Positions 33,300 to 45,068 of a stretch of 64,000 nucleotides of DNA are shown piece after piece. The notes under the pieces were generated by a model that was given only the letters and a program-made list of their open reading frames with translations, did not search any database and was not told the DNA's origin. Numbering within the stretch: the stretch's first letter is position 1; every line of letters starts with the position of its first letter. A program made the position numbers and the translations under genes. Source of the stretch: Moniliella sp. 'wahieum' (lineage: Eukaryota > Basidiomycota > Moniliellomycetes > Moniliellales > Moniliellaceae); assembly GCA_003971905.1 (NCBI GenBank), contig RSEE01000049.1, forward strand, positions 1 to 64,000, in the 5' to 3' direction.

Positions 33300-36200
33300 G
33301 GGAGCAGAGGGGTTAGGTCTGGGGTTGGGTTTGGGTTTGGGCACTTCGCGATCACGATGGGGGCAGACCAGTCGGGGAGGGCGGTGGCGAGGTGGTGTCG
33401 GAAGGCCGGGAGGAGGCGACGGGTATGCAGTAGTTGCGGCGGAGCAAAGTCAGTGCGCAAAGGAACGTAGCGCAATTGCTTGACATGTTCTTCGGCCATC
33501 AACTGTTGGCCCGTCGGGTCCAGTTCGTCGTACCAAAGCCAGGGTACACTTGGGCCTCGGTCCCGCGCGCCTCGGTCGGACACAGTCCGTCGTCGGCGCG
33601 TACGGAATGCAGTCGCATCAGACGGTACATGAGCCTGTCCACATCGCTTGCTGCTTCATGGAACGCAGGGTCGGGGGGCAGGTTCTCCACTCCCAGAGCG
33701 ACGGATACCTCATCGGGTGAGTAGGCACGCTTCTTGCCCTTGTCCAGGGGATTGTTGCGCGCTTCCTGCTCTGTCATTTCGCCTGGCTCGGGGGCAAGGG
33801 CAAAGAGAAGTTCCCGTCTGGCTTCCAGCTCCTGGCGGACGTTTTGCCACATGGTCCAAGACGCCAAGCCATCCACCTCGCGCAAGATGCGTTTGCGATC
33901 CTCGGGCTTGATCCGCTCGTCGGCCAATAAGGTTTCGACATTGACCTCGATGTTGGGCCGGGCGCGATCGGCAGGGTGCATCGGGTCGGAGGTAGACAGG
34001 GCGAGGTAATCTGTGCCGATCTGGGCCCACTCCAAGAGAGGTTCAGCGACTGGGGCGAGGTCATGCAGAAACTCGAGCAAGTGGTCCTCGTGTCGACTCA
34101 ACAGCGACACCCATTCGCCCGGCCCGCACTCGTCGGGATGCGCAATAGAACGTTGTCGTACCAAGAGCAAATCATCAATGAACTCCTTCAGGTCGCCCAC
34201 TGCGCGGGACAGGTCGACTTTGGCCGAGGTGGCGGCACGAAGACCGTCGTAAAAGACGTACTCGAGCAAGTCCTTGACCATCGTCGGAAGCAACGGTCCC
34301 ATCACCACGTCCAACAGTTCTCTCCGGTCGCGCGCACGACGAGCCTCGCGCAGCAAGAGTTTGAGCTGGGCAAAGTCGTACGCCATATCCTCCTCCTCCT
34401 CGGTGAGCGTCCATTTTGCCTCGTCTGTCTTGTCCGTCGTCGCAGGCGGGCGCGCATGCTCGAATACTTCTTCGGCATCTTGGACGGTTGTCTGGTCATA
34501 CCGACTTGCCTCGGGCGGGTAGGCGCCATCCACATGACCTCGCCACGGACTGAGGGAAAATGCGCGCTGCATGTCCAACACCAAATCGGCACCAACTGGT
34601 TTGAGCAATTTTCTCGCTGCTGCCTCGTTCGGTCCATAACCCAGCGGAGGCGACTCGAGCAGAATCACAGTCACCACATCGTCGCCCGACTCGAGCGTTT
34701 TGCGTTCAATGGCCGCCCGATCCACACGATCAGAGAAGGTGACATAGTCCATGATACGATTGGCTAGTGCGCCCTGTCCTGCCTCCCCAGCGAGACGCGC
34801 AGGGGCCGCACCAGCGTGGCCTTGATCTGGTCCAACTCGCGCGACAAGAAGAAACCTAGAATACGTGTAGCAGACTTTGCGTCTTGTCGCCGTCCTTTGT
34901 CGCTTCTGACGCCGAAGCCGGCCGGCCCAACAGCAAGCTCAGCAAGCTCTGGACCATGACATGGGGCGGATGGACATTGGAGCGAAGGAGCTGTTTGAGC
35001 CCCAGTAGGGAAACAGGGCATGGACCGACTTGAGCTTCTTCACCAGCTGGTCCGCTTCGGGCGAGAGGAGAAAGAGGTCGTACAGAGCCGTGGCCAAGGA
35101 ATGGCGGAAGTGTGCCCAGGCGCGTTGCAGACGCGGAGGCAAGTCCTGCACTTTGCTAGTGGCAAGAACACATCCCACATCGATTCCAGTCCATCTTCTT
35201 GCTCAATCACTTTTTCCTTCAATGCCGCTGCGTCCTTGGCCTTGTCGTGCACGCTCGCCGGCCAGACGCCATTGACGGTCCACGGCCGCCTCCAACGTAG
35301 CGTCGCCAGATGAGTTGGACTTGGTGCCAGGGGCAAACAGGGCATCCATATCCTCCAGTAATGCGGGGGAGAGCGCAACGGGTTTGTCAAGACCACGCTT
35401 TACCGTCCCCTTGCCCCATTGCTTACCCACACCCCATTCCTCTGTCCCCTTCAATCCGGGGCCCGGACCACGCAGTTCGTCTTCCCACGGATGCCAATCC
35501 CACGGGCAAAAAACTTGCCCAGGCCATCGACCATGGCGAGGGCCCAAACCCGACGCTGAGTCAGCTCGCTGCGTTCCAGTGAGGTACTCAAATTGCGTGC
35601 CGCCAGCTCGTCGAGCAGAACCTGGACTCTGTGTTGCCAGAACTTGCTCGGGGCCGTGTCGAGGCCCGGAAAGGTGCGCAGATGGGTATGAAACAGGTGA
35701 CGGAGGATGACTGGCTGGGTCACTCGTTCCGTTCGACGGACACCGCATCGCCATCCCAGCTCCCGGGGGCAAGACTATCGTTGGCATACGGGTCGTCTGC
35801 CGGGGGGACCCGACGGAGGTCTTTGGTATATTCGTTAATCAGGTCTTTGCCCACCTTGCCCACGGGCGGTCGCAGCGAACTAAAAGGAGGGCCATACACG
35901 GTAAGTGTGCCCAGCTTCTCCAACTGGCTTGTTTCATGTGCCAATTGAAGCGCCACGAGCGCACGCACCAGGTAATGCCGTTGCTGCGGGGTCAATTGGG
36001 AATCGTGCGACCGATCATCGCCCACAGTTCGATCGTCCAACTTGTCGATGGGCGCAGCAGATGAGAGCTGCTCATCGGTAGCTAGCTTTTCTCCGCTTGC
36101 CTCGGGCTCCAGGGCGGGAGGTGTATTGATAGACGACGAGGAGGGGAATTCCTCGTGTGGTTCGGTAGTTGGGGTAGATGGGAGTTCTTCGGCAGGATCG

Positions 36201-36525
36201 AGGGCGGCTGTTTGAGCCTCTTCGGGTGAACGGGGCAACGAGGCTTCATCCGACGACGGGGGCAAATGAGCGGCGGGCCGTTGGGCCGGGCTAGGGACTT
36301 GGCCACCACCATTCTGCAACGAGAGAATTCTAGTCAACACAGGGCCTCCGCTATATTCCGAGGAATATATAACGAAAAACGTACCTCATCGTCGTCAGTC
36401 AGCGGTGCATCATCGAGCTGAGAGATGAGCTGGTGCTCCTCGTCATAGGACGGCACTCTGCGACGCGGGGCTGCGTTTTGCTCATCCGTGTCGACGTGGG
36501 CAGCGTATGGATCGGAGGGGAGCAT
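33300..36525 (-). CDS. PX-domain protein with PXB and DUF3818 regions (Ypr097w type)
   Basis: A fungal phosphoinositide-binding protein, probably acting at endosomal or vacuolar membranes. The PXB region is clear: QQRHYLVRALVALQLAHE, then YGPPF, and LRHLFHTHLRTFPGLDTAP. The middle holds HPWEDEL and a PX/DUF3818 part (PPRLQRAWAHFRHSLATALY, FPYWGLKQLLR, SLLLGRPA). The long C-terminal part 34752-33560 is one clean frame (MDYVTFSDRVD... KRILREVDGLASW). After a shift near 33560 it continues WLWYDELDPTGQQLM and LRTDFAPPQLLH to ALPDWSAP near 33385, where a GTGCCC...CTAAC...GCAG intron is possible. An N-terminal intron at 36314-36384 joins LTDDDE to NGGGQVPS. At least five frame shifts are needed. 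Both ends are uncertain. Confidence 0.8.
36314..36384 (-). other. intron 1 of the PX protein gene
   Basis: Minus strand: gtacgttttt donor, ttgactaga near the branch, ctcgttgcag acceptor. It joins two Asp/Glu- and Gly-rich coding pieces in frame. Confidence 0.7.
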
Positions 36526-37959
36526 GGATCGAGCCAGGGCAGGGGGAGGAGACGGACAACGGCTGTGGGGCGCGGCGGCATGGGGGCGCGCGCGCGGGCT
36601 GGGTGGAGGACGTCGTCGTCGTCGTGTGAGGTGAGAGATGGAGCCGGGTGGGGGGGAGATGCGCCCGAGGTGTGGCGGGCGGCGCGGCGGGCACGGAGGG
36701 AGGTGGGACGGGAGGAAGGGCGGGAGGCGGGGCGGGGGCTGGGAGCGCTGAGCCGGGTGTTGCTCCTGTCGCGGCGGGCAGAGCGGGCGGGGAAGGAGGG
36801 CTGGCTGTCGTCGCCGGGGGGCATGGCGGTGGCGGTGGAGAGGAGGAGGGTGGGCAGGGCGGGGCGGCGGCCGGTGGCGGCGTGACGGAAGACTGGCCGC
36901 TGCTGTCTATGAGTCTGCGTCTGCGTCTGACTGAATCTGGGATGTCCATCTGAAAAAATGCCACAGCACCGTCTATCTCCCGTGGGCTTGGGTAGTCCAT
37001 GGCCATCTTGGGGTCTGCTGCGGGGGGGCGCTGTGTGCTGTGTGCTGCCTGTGCCCCGCACGCGCTGTCTGCAAAGCCAATGTGTGTGTGCTATCTGCCG
37101 CACAGACGCCTCCCAGCCTCCGGCCCGCCCTGCCCCGCCCTGCCTGCCGTCGCGCCCTCCCCACCCCGCACGACGCACACTGGCCCCGTGCCCCTACCAA
37201 AGTCCGCCGCGCGTGCGGTCGGCCTCGGGGCAGGCCAGCTGCACGGATCGATGATCGGCGTGCGGCGGCAGGGCGCGTGTGTGGGCGCTACGCCAGACAA
37301 CGCGTGTGCGGTGCGCCGCCAAGCTCCAAGCGCCATGCGCCATGCCCTGCCATGCCCATGCCGCAGCCGGCAGCAGCAGGCAGCAGGCAGTCGAGGAGGC
37401 GCACGCGTCCTATTCCGCCGCAGCCTCCGCTGGCTTGCGCCGAGGCAGGCGCCCAGCGCACCACGCAGCAGGCGCGCGGGGAAAGCCTCCCTCGGCATCC
37501 GCGCTTGCCCCCCTGCATGCGTCTCCTTGTGCCCCCCATGGAGGACGTCAGTAACGTCATTGATCAGCATCCATGCACCATGCCCCCGCCCTGCCCCGCC
37601 AAGTCCCCGCCACGCGCCAGCCCCTGCCCCGCCCTCTCCCACAGCGCACAACAGAGCTGCACACCCTCCGCGGAAGCGTCGATCCAGACGGATGGGCTAG
37701 GGCACGACAGACGCTACGCGCTAAGCGCAGAATTCTGCATCCAGAATTCAGAATTCAGATGGCCGCACACGCCACAGATGTACAACACGCACAACACAGC
37801 TGCCATCGCACCCACTGTATGGGGGTGTGGCCTGGTAGCTAGCTGGCTGGGCGGAAGATCTCCCACTCAGTACCCACAGAGGATTGGGCTCCAATGGCTG
37901 TATCCTCAAATCAGTCACTAGTAACCGGTAACCCTGGTCCGTGCGCGGGGATGCGTGCG
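36526..37959. other. GC-rich gene-free stretch
   Basis: Long frames exist on both strands (up to 293 aa) but they overlap one another in all registers, are Pro/Ala/Arg-rich and contain no domain. They look like a product of GC content. Part of 36526-36900 may be the leader of the PX protein. An attcaga repeat lies at 37738-37757. Confidence 0.5.
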
Positions 37960-38420
37960 TCGGAAGCAATCAGTCTCAAGCTGCCGTCAACGTTCAACAC
38001 ACAGTGTCCAGAAAGCAGCACGCCTGGCCAAGGAGAACGCGCCAACCAGCAACTCGAAACCAACCTGCGGTTCTACATCGACGGTTCAAGCCCCAACTGC
38101 GCTATTGCCCTCTTGCCCTCCGCCGAGTTCGCTGCCAACAACATGCGTGAGTGCAATGAAGCACACGCAGGACAAACTCCCTTCAATAAGTTGATCCTAA
38201 TAAGCCACGAGTCTACATCCGCATTATGGCTGCCGGACGCTCCGCTTCGCCGTTGCCCCCGCTTTACCTTGTGGGCCCTTCAAATTATTGGATAAAGTCG
38301 ATGAGAATGCCCACCGGTTGGACTTGCCCCGCGACCTCCATGCCATCAATAACCCTGTAGTCAACGTGGCCTACTTGGACCCTTTCGACCTGACCGTGTC
38401 GACGCCCGCTCCTATCCCCC
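37960..38420 (+). mobile_element. Ty3/gypsy integrase C-terminal relic
   Basis: The frame at about 37960-38250 reads ERANQQLETNLRFY, then ALLPSAEFAANN and GQTPFNKL, which is the end of a gypsy integrase core (QTERxNQxLExYLR ... LLPLAEFAYNN ... SPF). A shifted frame at 38285-38380 reads DKVDENAHRLDLPRDL and NVAYLDPF, the GPY/F-type module that follows it. RT and RNase H are missing. Beyond it the sequence becomes pyrimidine-rich, as in an LTR. Confidence 0.8.
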
Positions 38421-39762
38421 AGAGGTGCCGGCGCGCCAGAGGTTGTTGGCGGTCAGCAGGCCTGTCGTGTCGAGGAGATCCCCGACCGTCGACGCGGTCG
38501 ACGGGCCTACCATAGTTCGTTCATTGGACTGGTCTGCCTACCAGCCGCAAACGGGTGGATCCCAGCGTCGGAGCTCAGAGGTGGGTGTCAGTGCAAAGGC
38601 GACTTGGTGGCCCCCCCGTGACATTACCCCCTTCTTGGCTGCAGTGCATATACATATTCTCCACTTCCCGAGGTGGATAGTGGAGCAAGGGGTATTGGGG
38701 TGGTCACGATGGAAAGCGACCAACTGGAGCTCGATAGCACATCCCTTATCGTTACTCGCTTCTCGGCTTCCTTCCCTATCGCTACTCATTTTCCCTCTCT
38801 TTCGCTATCGGTCACGATCCCTCTCTTCTCCGTCTTGCGCTCGTCTAAACTCCAAACCTCTATCCATGGTTTCGACTCGGTTTCTGGCCTGGTTCATCGC
38901 CTCGTGCCTTTCTTGCTTGTCTCTCACTTCTCCCCTTGATTCGGTCCCCATTACACTGCAGACCTGTTGGTCTTTCCTCTGTCCCGCTTCTATATAACCT
39001 GCGTGTTCTTAGATCCACAATTGTGATGGCCCAAGCCCCCACCATTCCTTTCCTCTCACACCTTCTTCTATATAGGCACTCCACTCTAGAACTAAGAACT
39101 GCCCTTTCAATCAGCTCGTTCGCCCTCCCTTTTGCCCATGAAGCTCCCCACTCTACGTCCGGCCCTGAACGTGTAACCTCCTTCTCGGACGCTGCCTGGC
39201 TCTTCCCACAACTAGCAAAGCACTATTCGGCCCTCCTACGTTCACGCCAGTACAAGTGTTCTTTGGACTTTGGATCTGATACGCGTTCGGTCGCCCGTGA
39301 GTCTTGTCTCCCATGGGTAGGGAAGGTCTCTGCCTGAGAAGCCAGCAACTTCGCCACAGCATTCATACTATGGGGTGGAGCCGGGAGATTGGCCAAGCAG
39401 CCAGGAAACAAAGAGAAAAAAGAGAAGATAGATCGAGATTGGATCGAGCCAGAGGGGAGGTAGGCGACACAACCGATGCGGTGAATGCAAGCGGGTCATA
39501 GTTAATTAAGCCAGACCGAGACCAAGATTGAGATGGAGATCGAGATGGAGATCGAATTTGAGGTTGAGCGCATCGGTTGGACAGGTAGATAGTGAGGAGC
39601 GCAAAGGGTTCTTCAAGGAACTGTACTTGAGGCAAGGAATTGATAAAAGATTTGTAGTTTGGTAAATCCAGCAAGCCAAGCGAGGCCATTATCCTAGACT
39701 GGCAGCACCAGCCCCCGTTACTTGTCCCACCCTTCGGATAAGATATAACAAGGAGGACCACC
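38421..39762. other. pyrimidine-rich, LTR-like stretch
   Basis: No gene. From about 38730 to 39180 the plus strand is C/T-rich and contains tatataacc near 38990 and ctatataggc near 39070. Its place directly 3' of the integrase relic suggests a 3' LTR, but no second LTR or exact ends are visible. A degenerate gagatggagatcga run lies at 39525-39560. Confidence 0.4.
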
Positions 39763-39804
39763 ACCGGGCCTACGGCCCGGTCAGCTGGGGCTTCGCCCCA
39801 GCTG
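39763..39804. repeat. double hairpin
   Basis: Two perfect inverted repeats lie back to back. 39763-39781 has 8-bp arms (accgggcc, loop tac). 39782-39804 has 10-bp arms (cagctggggc, loop ttc). Confidence 0.85.
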
Positions 39805-39812
39805 TGCTGCGT

Positions 39813-39911
39813 CGCCACCTTAGCCACCGTTCCTCCTTCGCCACCTTAGCCACCGTTCCTCCTTCGCCACCTTAGCCACCGTTCCTCCTTCGCCACCTTA
39901 GCCACCGTTCC
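39813..39911. repeat. 26-bp tandem repeat, almost 4 copies
   Basis: The unit begins cgccaccttagccaccgttc and repeats with period 26 from 39813, 39839, 39865 and 39891. The copies are identical until the last one breaks off at 39911. Confidence 0.95.
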
Positions 39912-39929
39912 ACGCTGGAGAGGGAACGT

Positions 39930-42563
39930 AATATCACCGATGCTTGCGGGCGGGCTGGAACGTGGCACCGGTCAGGGAACGTGGCACCGGTCGCTGATGT
40001 AAAAGTGTGCAGATCGGGGGTCGTGCAATATTGCCTAAGTACTCCGCCACCACAACAAGGACAACGACCTCATGGGACGTATCCCAACCACGCCTGGCAA
40101 CTCCCTCCGGCCCCCGACTCCTCAACGCGCGAAGCTCCCGACCCAGTCACCAAAGCCAATCGCCTCATTGGGAGGGCTGCCTCAGCCGCGCAGCAAGTAC
40201 CCTCGTCGGCCAATCCACCATTGCCCCCCACCCCCGAGACCCAGGCAAGCCTGGAAAAGCTCCACCCGTTGGAGAGGCGAACCCCTTCAACCTCGGTCCG
40301 GGCACAGCGTTCGGCAACGCCTCCAGCCGCACTCGTCCTACCCACACAGGCCGCGAGGTACCGCCGGGCACCCCCTCACGACACGACGGACAGTAACCGC
40401 ATCGTGGGGACCTGGACGAAATCGACCTTGTTGCTTTGATTGCCACGTTCAGAATCGACGTTGGGGCAGGTCTATCCGGGTGGACCCAGCCCCTCCTGAA
40501 AACGGCCCTTCAAATGCGATCGCTCGTCACCTTTCTCACCGCCCTCAAGTTATTTACCACGGCACTGCCCCTGGACGCGAGCTCTTGGCCTCCCGCCTTA
40601 CCCCCTGGAGAAGGCATCGGGAGGTATCCGCCCCATCGCCTGTGGGGAGCTGATCTACCGTCTGTGCGCCAAGGCCATTACTCGAGCGATCGCTAACCCA
40701 ACAGCTGGCTTCTCCCCACCCAGCTGGGAGTAGCATCGCAAAACTGGGTGGAGCCTATCGTACGGATGGTCGAGCGCATGACAGCGCCAGGCGGGGAGAA
40801 CGATGCGGAAATGGGCGACTTCAGCCACGTCGCCATGCTCGACTTTACCAACGCGTTCAACACCGTGCGCCGTCGCACATTCGCCAACGCGCTCCATGTC
40901 TACGCCCCCCATCTCCTCACCTTGGGCCGATGGATCTATGGTTCCCCCACCCAGCTTTGGGTTGCGTCGGGCGGAAATGAGACCAGCATCCTGTCGGCAG
41001 AGGGCGTACGGCAGGGCGACCCCCTCGCCCCCTTTTTCTTCTCCATCGCAGTGCGGCCCACCTAGAGAAGTTAAGAGATGCTCTGCCGCCGGGGCACCTG
41101 GTGATGGCATACCTGGACGACATTACGATTTTCGGTCCAGGGCCAGGCATTACCGGCCAAGCCGCGGAGATTTTGGAAGACGACGCGTCAGGCCGCAAGC
41201 TCAACCTGCGCAAGTGTGTCGAGCGGGACCGGGACCAGATTCGGGAGGATGGTCTGCAGGTTCTGGGCACTTGTGTGGGAGGGGTAGACTGTCGTCGATC
41301 GTGGCTCCGGGCCCAACTGGCCAATCTGAGGGAGAACATGCCTAAGTTTGATGGCATCACCCGCCAGGGACGCCTCTTACTATGGCGGCTCAGCACTCAG
41401 ACCAAGCTGCGCCACCTGCTCCGCACCATGCAGATGGAAGGAGAGCTAGACGACGTGCTGGCCGAGATTGATGCCTTCATCTGTACGGAGTTCAGACGGA
41501 TCCGGGGCGACGAGGATCCCCAAGGTGCCAAGGACGACCACTTCGACATGCTCATGAGCCTGCCCCTCCGGCTGGGAGGATGTGGCAGCCCGCTTTACTC
41601 GTATATTGCGCCCCACGCCCGTGCCGCGGCCAACGAGGTCAACGACTATCTTATTACCACTTATGTTGACCCAGCGGGACCGCAAACGACTGCGGCCAAC
41701 GCATTTACGAAACAACGCCAGCGCTGCCGGGAGATGTGGGAGCAAAGTCGACAGGAGCTGCTCTAGAAGCTGGACGCTGCCGATGGTCGCCATGTGGTTG
41801 AGCACAGCAACCCGCTGAGCCACAACTGGCTCTCCGCCATTCCATCCGCCCCGTGCCTCAAGCTCTCTGACCAGCAGGTCCAGGTTGGTCTCCAGCTCCG
41901 CACGCTGTGCCGCACCACGCGCAGCATGTGCAAGTGCGGCGTCATGTCCTCGCTGGAGCACATCATGTCTTGCACCCGCACCAGGCCAAGTTTGGAGCGT
42001 TGCATGAGGCAGTGCGGGAGCCCATTCTCCAGCTCCTACGCTCCATCCCCGACACCCACGTCCGCAACGAACCTATGGTGGAGGACGAGGATGGGAGAAG
42101 ACAGAGGACGCAGCGCACCGACTACCGCGTGATGGGGCCCGGAGCACTCGGAGGATCAGGAATGGAGGTAGACCACACGCTGCGCGACACGGGATCACTG
42201 GCGGCGCAGAGCGCGTTCCGGAGGGTGGTGCATGAGAGCACCGCAACCCCCTTGGAACGCCGGGAGAAGGAGCTGCTTCGGATGCTTGAACAAGCAGAAT
42301 GCGACAAGAACGCCAAGTACCAGGGACGCACTCAAGAGCCGTTTTTCCCCCTGGTTTTGACGACGTGACTGATACTACGGCACCAAGACGGCGGGCAAGT
42401 TGTTCGCGCATTGGAAGGAGTTGGCTACTAAGTCTCAGTGGAAATGGTTCCTCGCTCGGATGTCAACCACGTTCCTCCGTGTCCACACGCGCTTCCTAGG
42501 GTACGGAACCGGATGGCGTGAGCCGGAGGGTCCTGATATCCTGGCGATCCCCCTGGTCCCTTG
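39930..42563 (+). mobile_element. LINE (non-LTR retrotransposon) with RT and REL-type endonuclease
   Basis: A proline-rich N-terminal part (about 40070-40440) is followed by reverse transcriptase pieces: GLSGWTQPLLKTAL, GTAPGRELLASRLTPW, IRPIACGELIYRLCAKAITR, VAMLDFTNAFNTVRRRTFAN, EGVRQGDPLAPFFFSIA and the catalytic AYLDDITIFG at 41106. The C-terminal part has LSHNWLSAIPSAPCLKLSD, a CKCG...HIMSC zinc motif, and RTDYRVMGPGAL with MEVDHTLRDTG, then KYQGRTQEPFFPL. This resembles the restriction-enzyme-like endonuclease of R2-group LINEs. At least five frame shifts and one in-frame TAG (41764) interrupt it. It ends at tga 42561-42563. No poly-A tail or target duplication was found. Confidence 0.85.
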
Positions 42564-42714
42564 ACCCTGGTGGCGCCCCCAAGTAACCCCCGCAAGATGA
42601 ACGGTTAGGTTTAGACGTAGCGTTCCCCTGTCCCAGCCTTAAGCTCTGTCAATGAAATGGACGTGACTTAGGGATGCAGATACAGAATAGTAGCCATTCA
42701 CTGTCTATGTCCGG

Positions 42715-44456
42715 CACGCAATGTCCGTCCGTTCCAGGATGGCGAGTTGCGCACCCAGTGCCCAGCCCAGCTCCCGTCCCTGCAATCTTCTTGTCGGTGA
42801 TGATGGTGTGCGAGTCATCCAGCTCGTAGCCCAGCGTGAGCAGCGTGTAGAGGTAGGTCATGTCCAGGCACGACTCGGGCCGGCCCTGGAGCTCCTTGAG
42901 TGCGTCCGGGTACTTGGCCGGTGGCCACCGGTCCGGCCACGTCGATGGATGGTGGCATACATCCTTCACCGCCTGGTTCAACTCGGCAATGGTCAAGGTG
43001 GGCCCCATGCCGAGCGGGTGCAAGCGGTCGTAAAAGTAGGACAGTGCTACTACCGGTGCGCCCTCGGGTAGGCTCTGTCCCAAGCTCGGCTGGTACACAC
43101 CCCAGCAAACGCACAGGGATCAGCAGCGCAGGGCGCGTGCTTGTCCAGCACTGTCTCCACCACCGCCGCACACGCGTCAGAGCCAATGATCTCCATTCCC
43201 TTGAAGCGATGTTCCCCCTTGACCTCGCCCACGGCCGCGGGCGGGGTTCCGTTGATGGCCGGACCGGCCCGCAGAGGCAGGCGGCAACAGCGTCACGTTA
43301 ATGTTCTTCTCCACGCCGCTGGTCAAACAGTTGTGCGGTACGAGCCCTTCCACCGTGGGCCGGTGTGGGTTGCGGGCCTGGGCCAGGCCATGGAGGAAGG
43401 CAGAGAGGGCATGGACCGCTTCGCGCACTTGCATCAGTCCGTACCCCAAGTAGGAGTTTTGGTACAGCACATGTGCGCGGCCGGCCAAGTTGGACAGCTC
43501 GTAGACGTGCGCACCAGGGCGCATGGCATCCTTCGCTCGACCCTGGGGCTCAAACACGATCTGGGTACTCGCCCCGCCCAGGTCCAAGACGGCCGCCGTC
43601 GGGGCGGAAGTATGCTTGCCTCCAATCCGACCCAAGAGGTAGTTGACCGTAATCCACGCATACACTGCCTCCTCGGATCCATCCATAATCTCCACTGCAT
43701 TGTGCCCCGGTGCGTCGGCGAGGGGGAAAGGGTATTGGGTCTGAAGCATGGAGCGAACGGCAGCCAGGATGTCCTGGGCTTCCTTCTCGCCCGTCAAACG
43801 CAGTCCGGCCGTAGCCTTGACCACAATCGGTGTGCACTTTTGCAGTTCGGCAGGCACACGTTCCATTGCCGCATCCATCAGTTCACGCAAGCTATTCGCC
43901 GCTTCTTCCGGACGACCGGCGTACTTGCTCAGGCCACCCTTCTTGGCCTTGAACAGCTCGTCCTCCAGCTCAGGCAGCGCTGCCTGTCCAGCCTTCTGCG
44001 CACACACATTGAACTTGTACACGTGGATCCGGCTGCCTTGGCTGCCAGCATCGATCACCAGGCCGTACCGGACCGCGCCGGGGACGGTGCACTGCGTCGT
44101 TTTGACAGGGTCATCAGCGAGCGCGGGACGTTGGCGAACGTCGGCCAGGGGGTTGGAAGAAGCCCGGCCCAGCCGGCCGCCTTGCCACCGGCAGACGCCA
44201 CAGCGTGTCCTACTGAGCTGACCGAGTTGTTTTTCCCCGACGAAGCCCATAGGGCCAGGAGGAGCAGCAGAAGGATCGCGGCCACAAGACGGAGTGGGGT
44301 CACGGCCCGGCGAAAGCGGGACTTGCTGGGCTCGGCCAGCCCGCCCGAAGCCAGCGGGCTCGGCACGCGACTGATGGGCGGCGCAGTGACGGGGAGGAAA
44401 GGCTCGCGGTCCGCCATGTGGCTCAACTCCATCGAGTCGCGTTCGTTGCCGCCCAT
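42715..44456 (-). CDS. Golgi guanosine diphosphatase (GDA1/CD39 family)
   Basis: Hydrolyses GDP to GMP in the Golgi lumen, which drives GDP-sugar import for glycosylation. The N-terminus is cytosolic and followed by one membrane anchor (LVAAILLLLLLALWASSG), making a type II protein. All apyrase conserved regions are seen: ACR1 VIDAGSQGSRIHVYKF, ACR2 VKATAGLRL, ACR3 DGSEEAVYAWITVNYLLG, ACR4 AAVLDLGGASTQIVFEP and ACR5 LSYFYDRL. The length (~560 aa) fits. Frame shifts near 44110, 43240, 43110 and 42750 need correction; with the last one the end reads IAGTELGWALGAQLAILERT and stops at 42715. Convergent with the LINE, whose end lies only 150 bp away. Confidence 0.93.
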
Positions 44457-45068
44457 TTTGGGTAGAAATGTGGTGGTGGCGGTGGCAGCCGATTTTTTTT
44501 ATTGCGTCCCGCGCTGTCCATCGCCCGCCGCCGTTGACGTGGAGGGAGAAAGGGTGAGGGGGTTTCGTACTGGACGGTGACGTGGACGCTCACGTAAGGG
44601 CCGGGGAGCTGCGGGCGAGTAGCTAAAAACAAGGCAGAAGGCAAAACTGCATCTGGTGTGATGCATGTGATGTCACATGTCACGTGCCACATGTGACGCA
44701 CACGGCATGGAGTCAGTCGATCGATGGGGAAATGAGTAATAGACTGTGCCGCACGCCGGCGCTTCGACAACTCCGCCCCCAGACGTATAGCAACACGCGT
44801 GGCAAAGGGCACTGAAGAAACTTATCCAACACTTAAGAGCGAATGCGATCGGTTGCTGCGGCCCCTCCCCGTGGGTGAGGGCTGATGGCCAGAGTATTTT
44901 AGCACGGGAAGTGGAAAGTGAGGGAAGAGGGCAGAACGAGAGACCAATAACAGCTAGCAGTACTCATGGACGCTATGCAGCTACGAGGGGGTCAAGTACG
45001 AATGGTGCATTGGCGCCCAACCGCAAGCCATCGACCGCAACCAACCGGACCCCAGGGTTGAAACTGCG
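44457..45068. other. GDA1 promoter and ADH 3' region
   Basis: No gene. The TGTCACA cluster at 44671-44698 lies about 215 bp upstream of the GDA1 ATG. No TATA box is evident for GDA1. Confidence 0.5.
44671..44698. repeat. TGTCACA heptamer array
   Basis: Four in-phase units, TGTCACA, TGTCACG, TGCCACA and TGTGACG, preceded by gtgatgcatgtga. Confidence 0.85.

Noticed and set aside
33305..33345. Telomere-like ttgggtttggg run
   Set aside because: Only about three short degenerate units. It is better explained as part of an intron or simple sequence near the PX protein end.
36640..37700. Several 150-290 aa ORFs on both strands
   Set aside because: All registers are open because of high GC; the proteins are Pro/Ala/Arg-rich without domains or conserved order.
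43141..44580. 479-aa plus-strand ORF
   Set aside because: Antisense to GDA1, whose apyrase motifs are unambiguous on minus.
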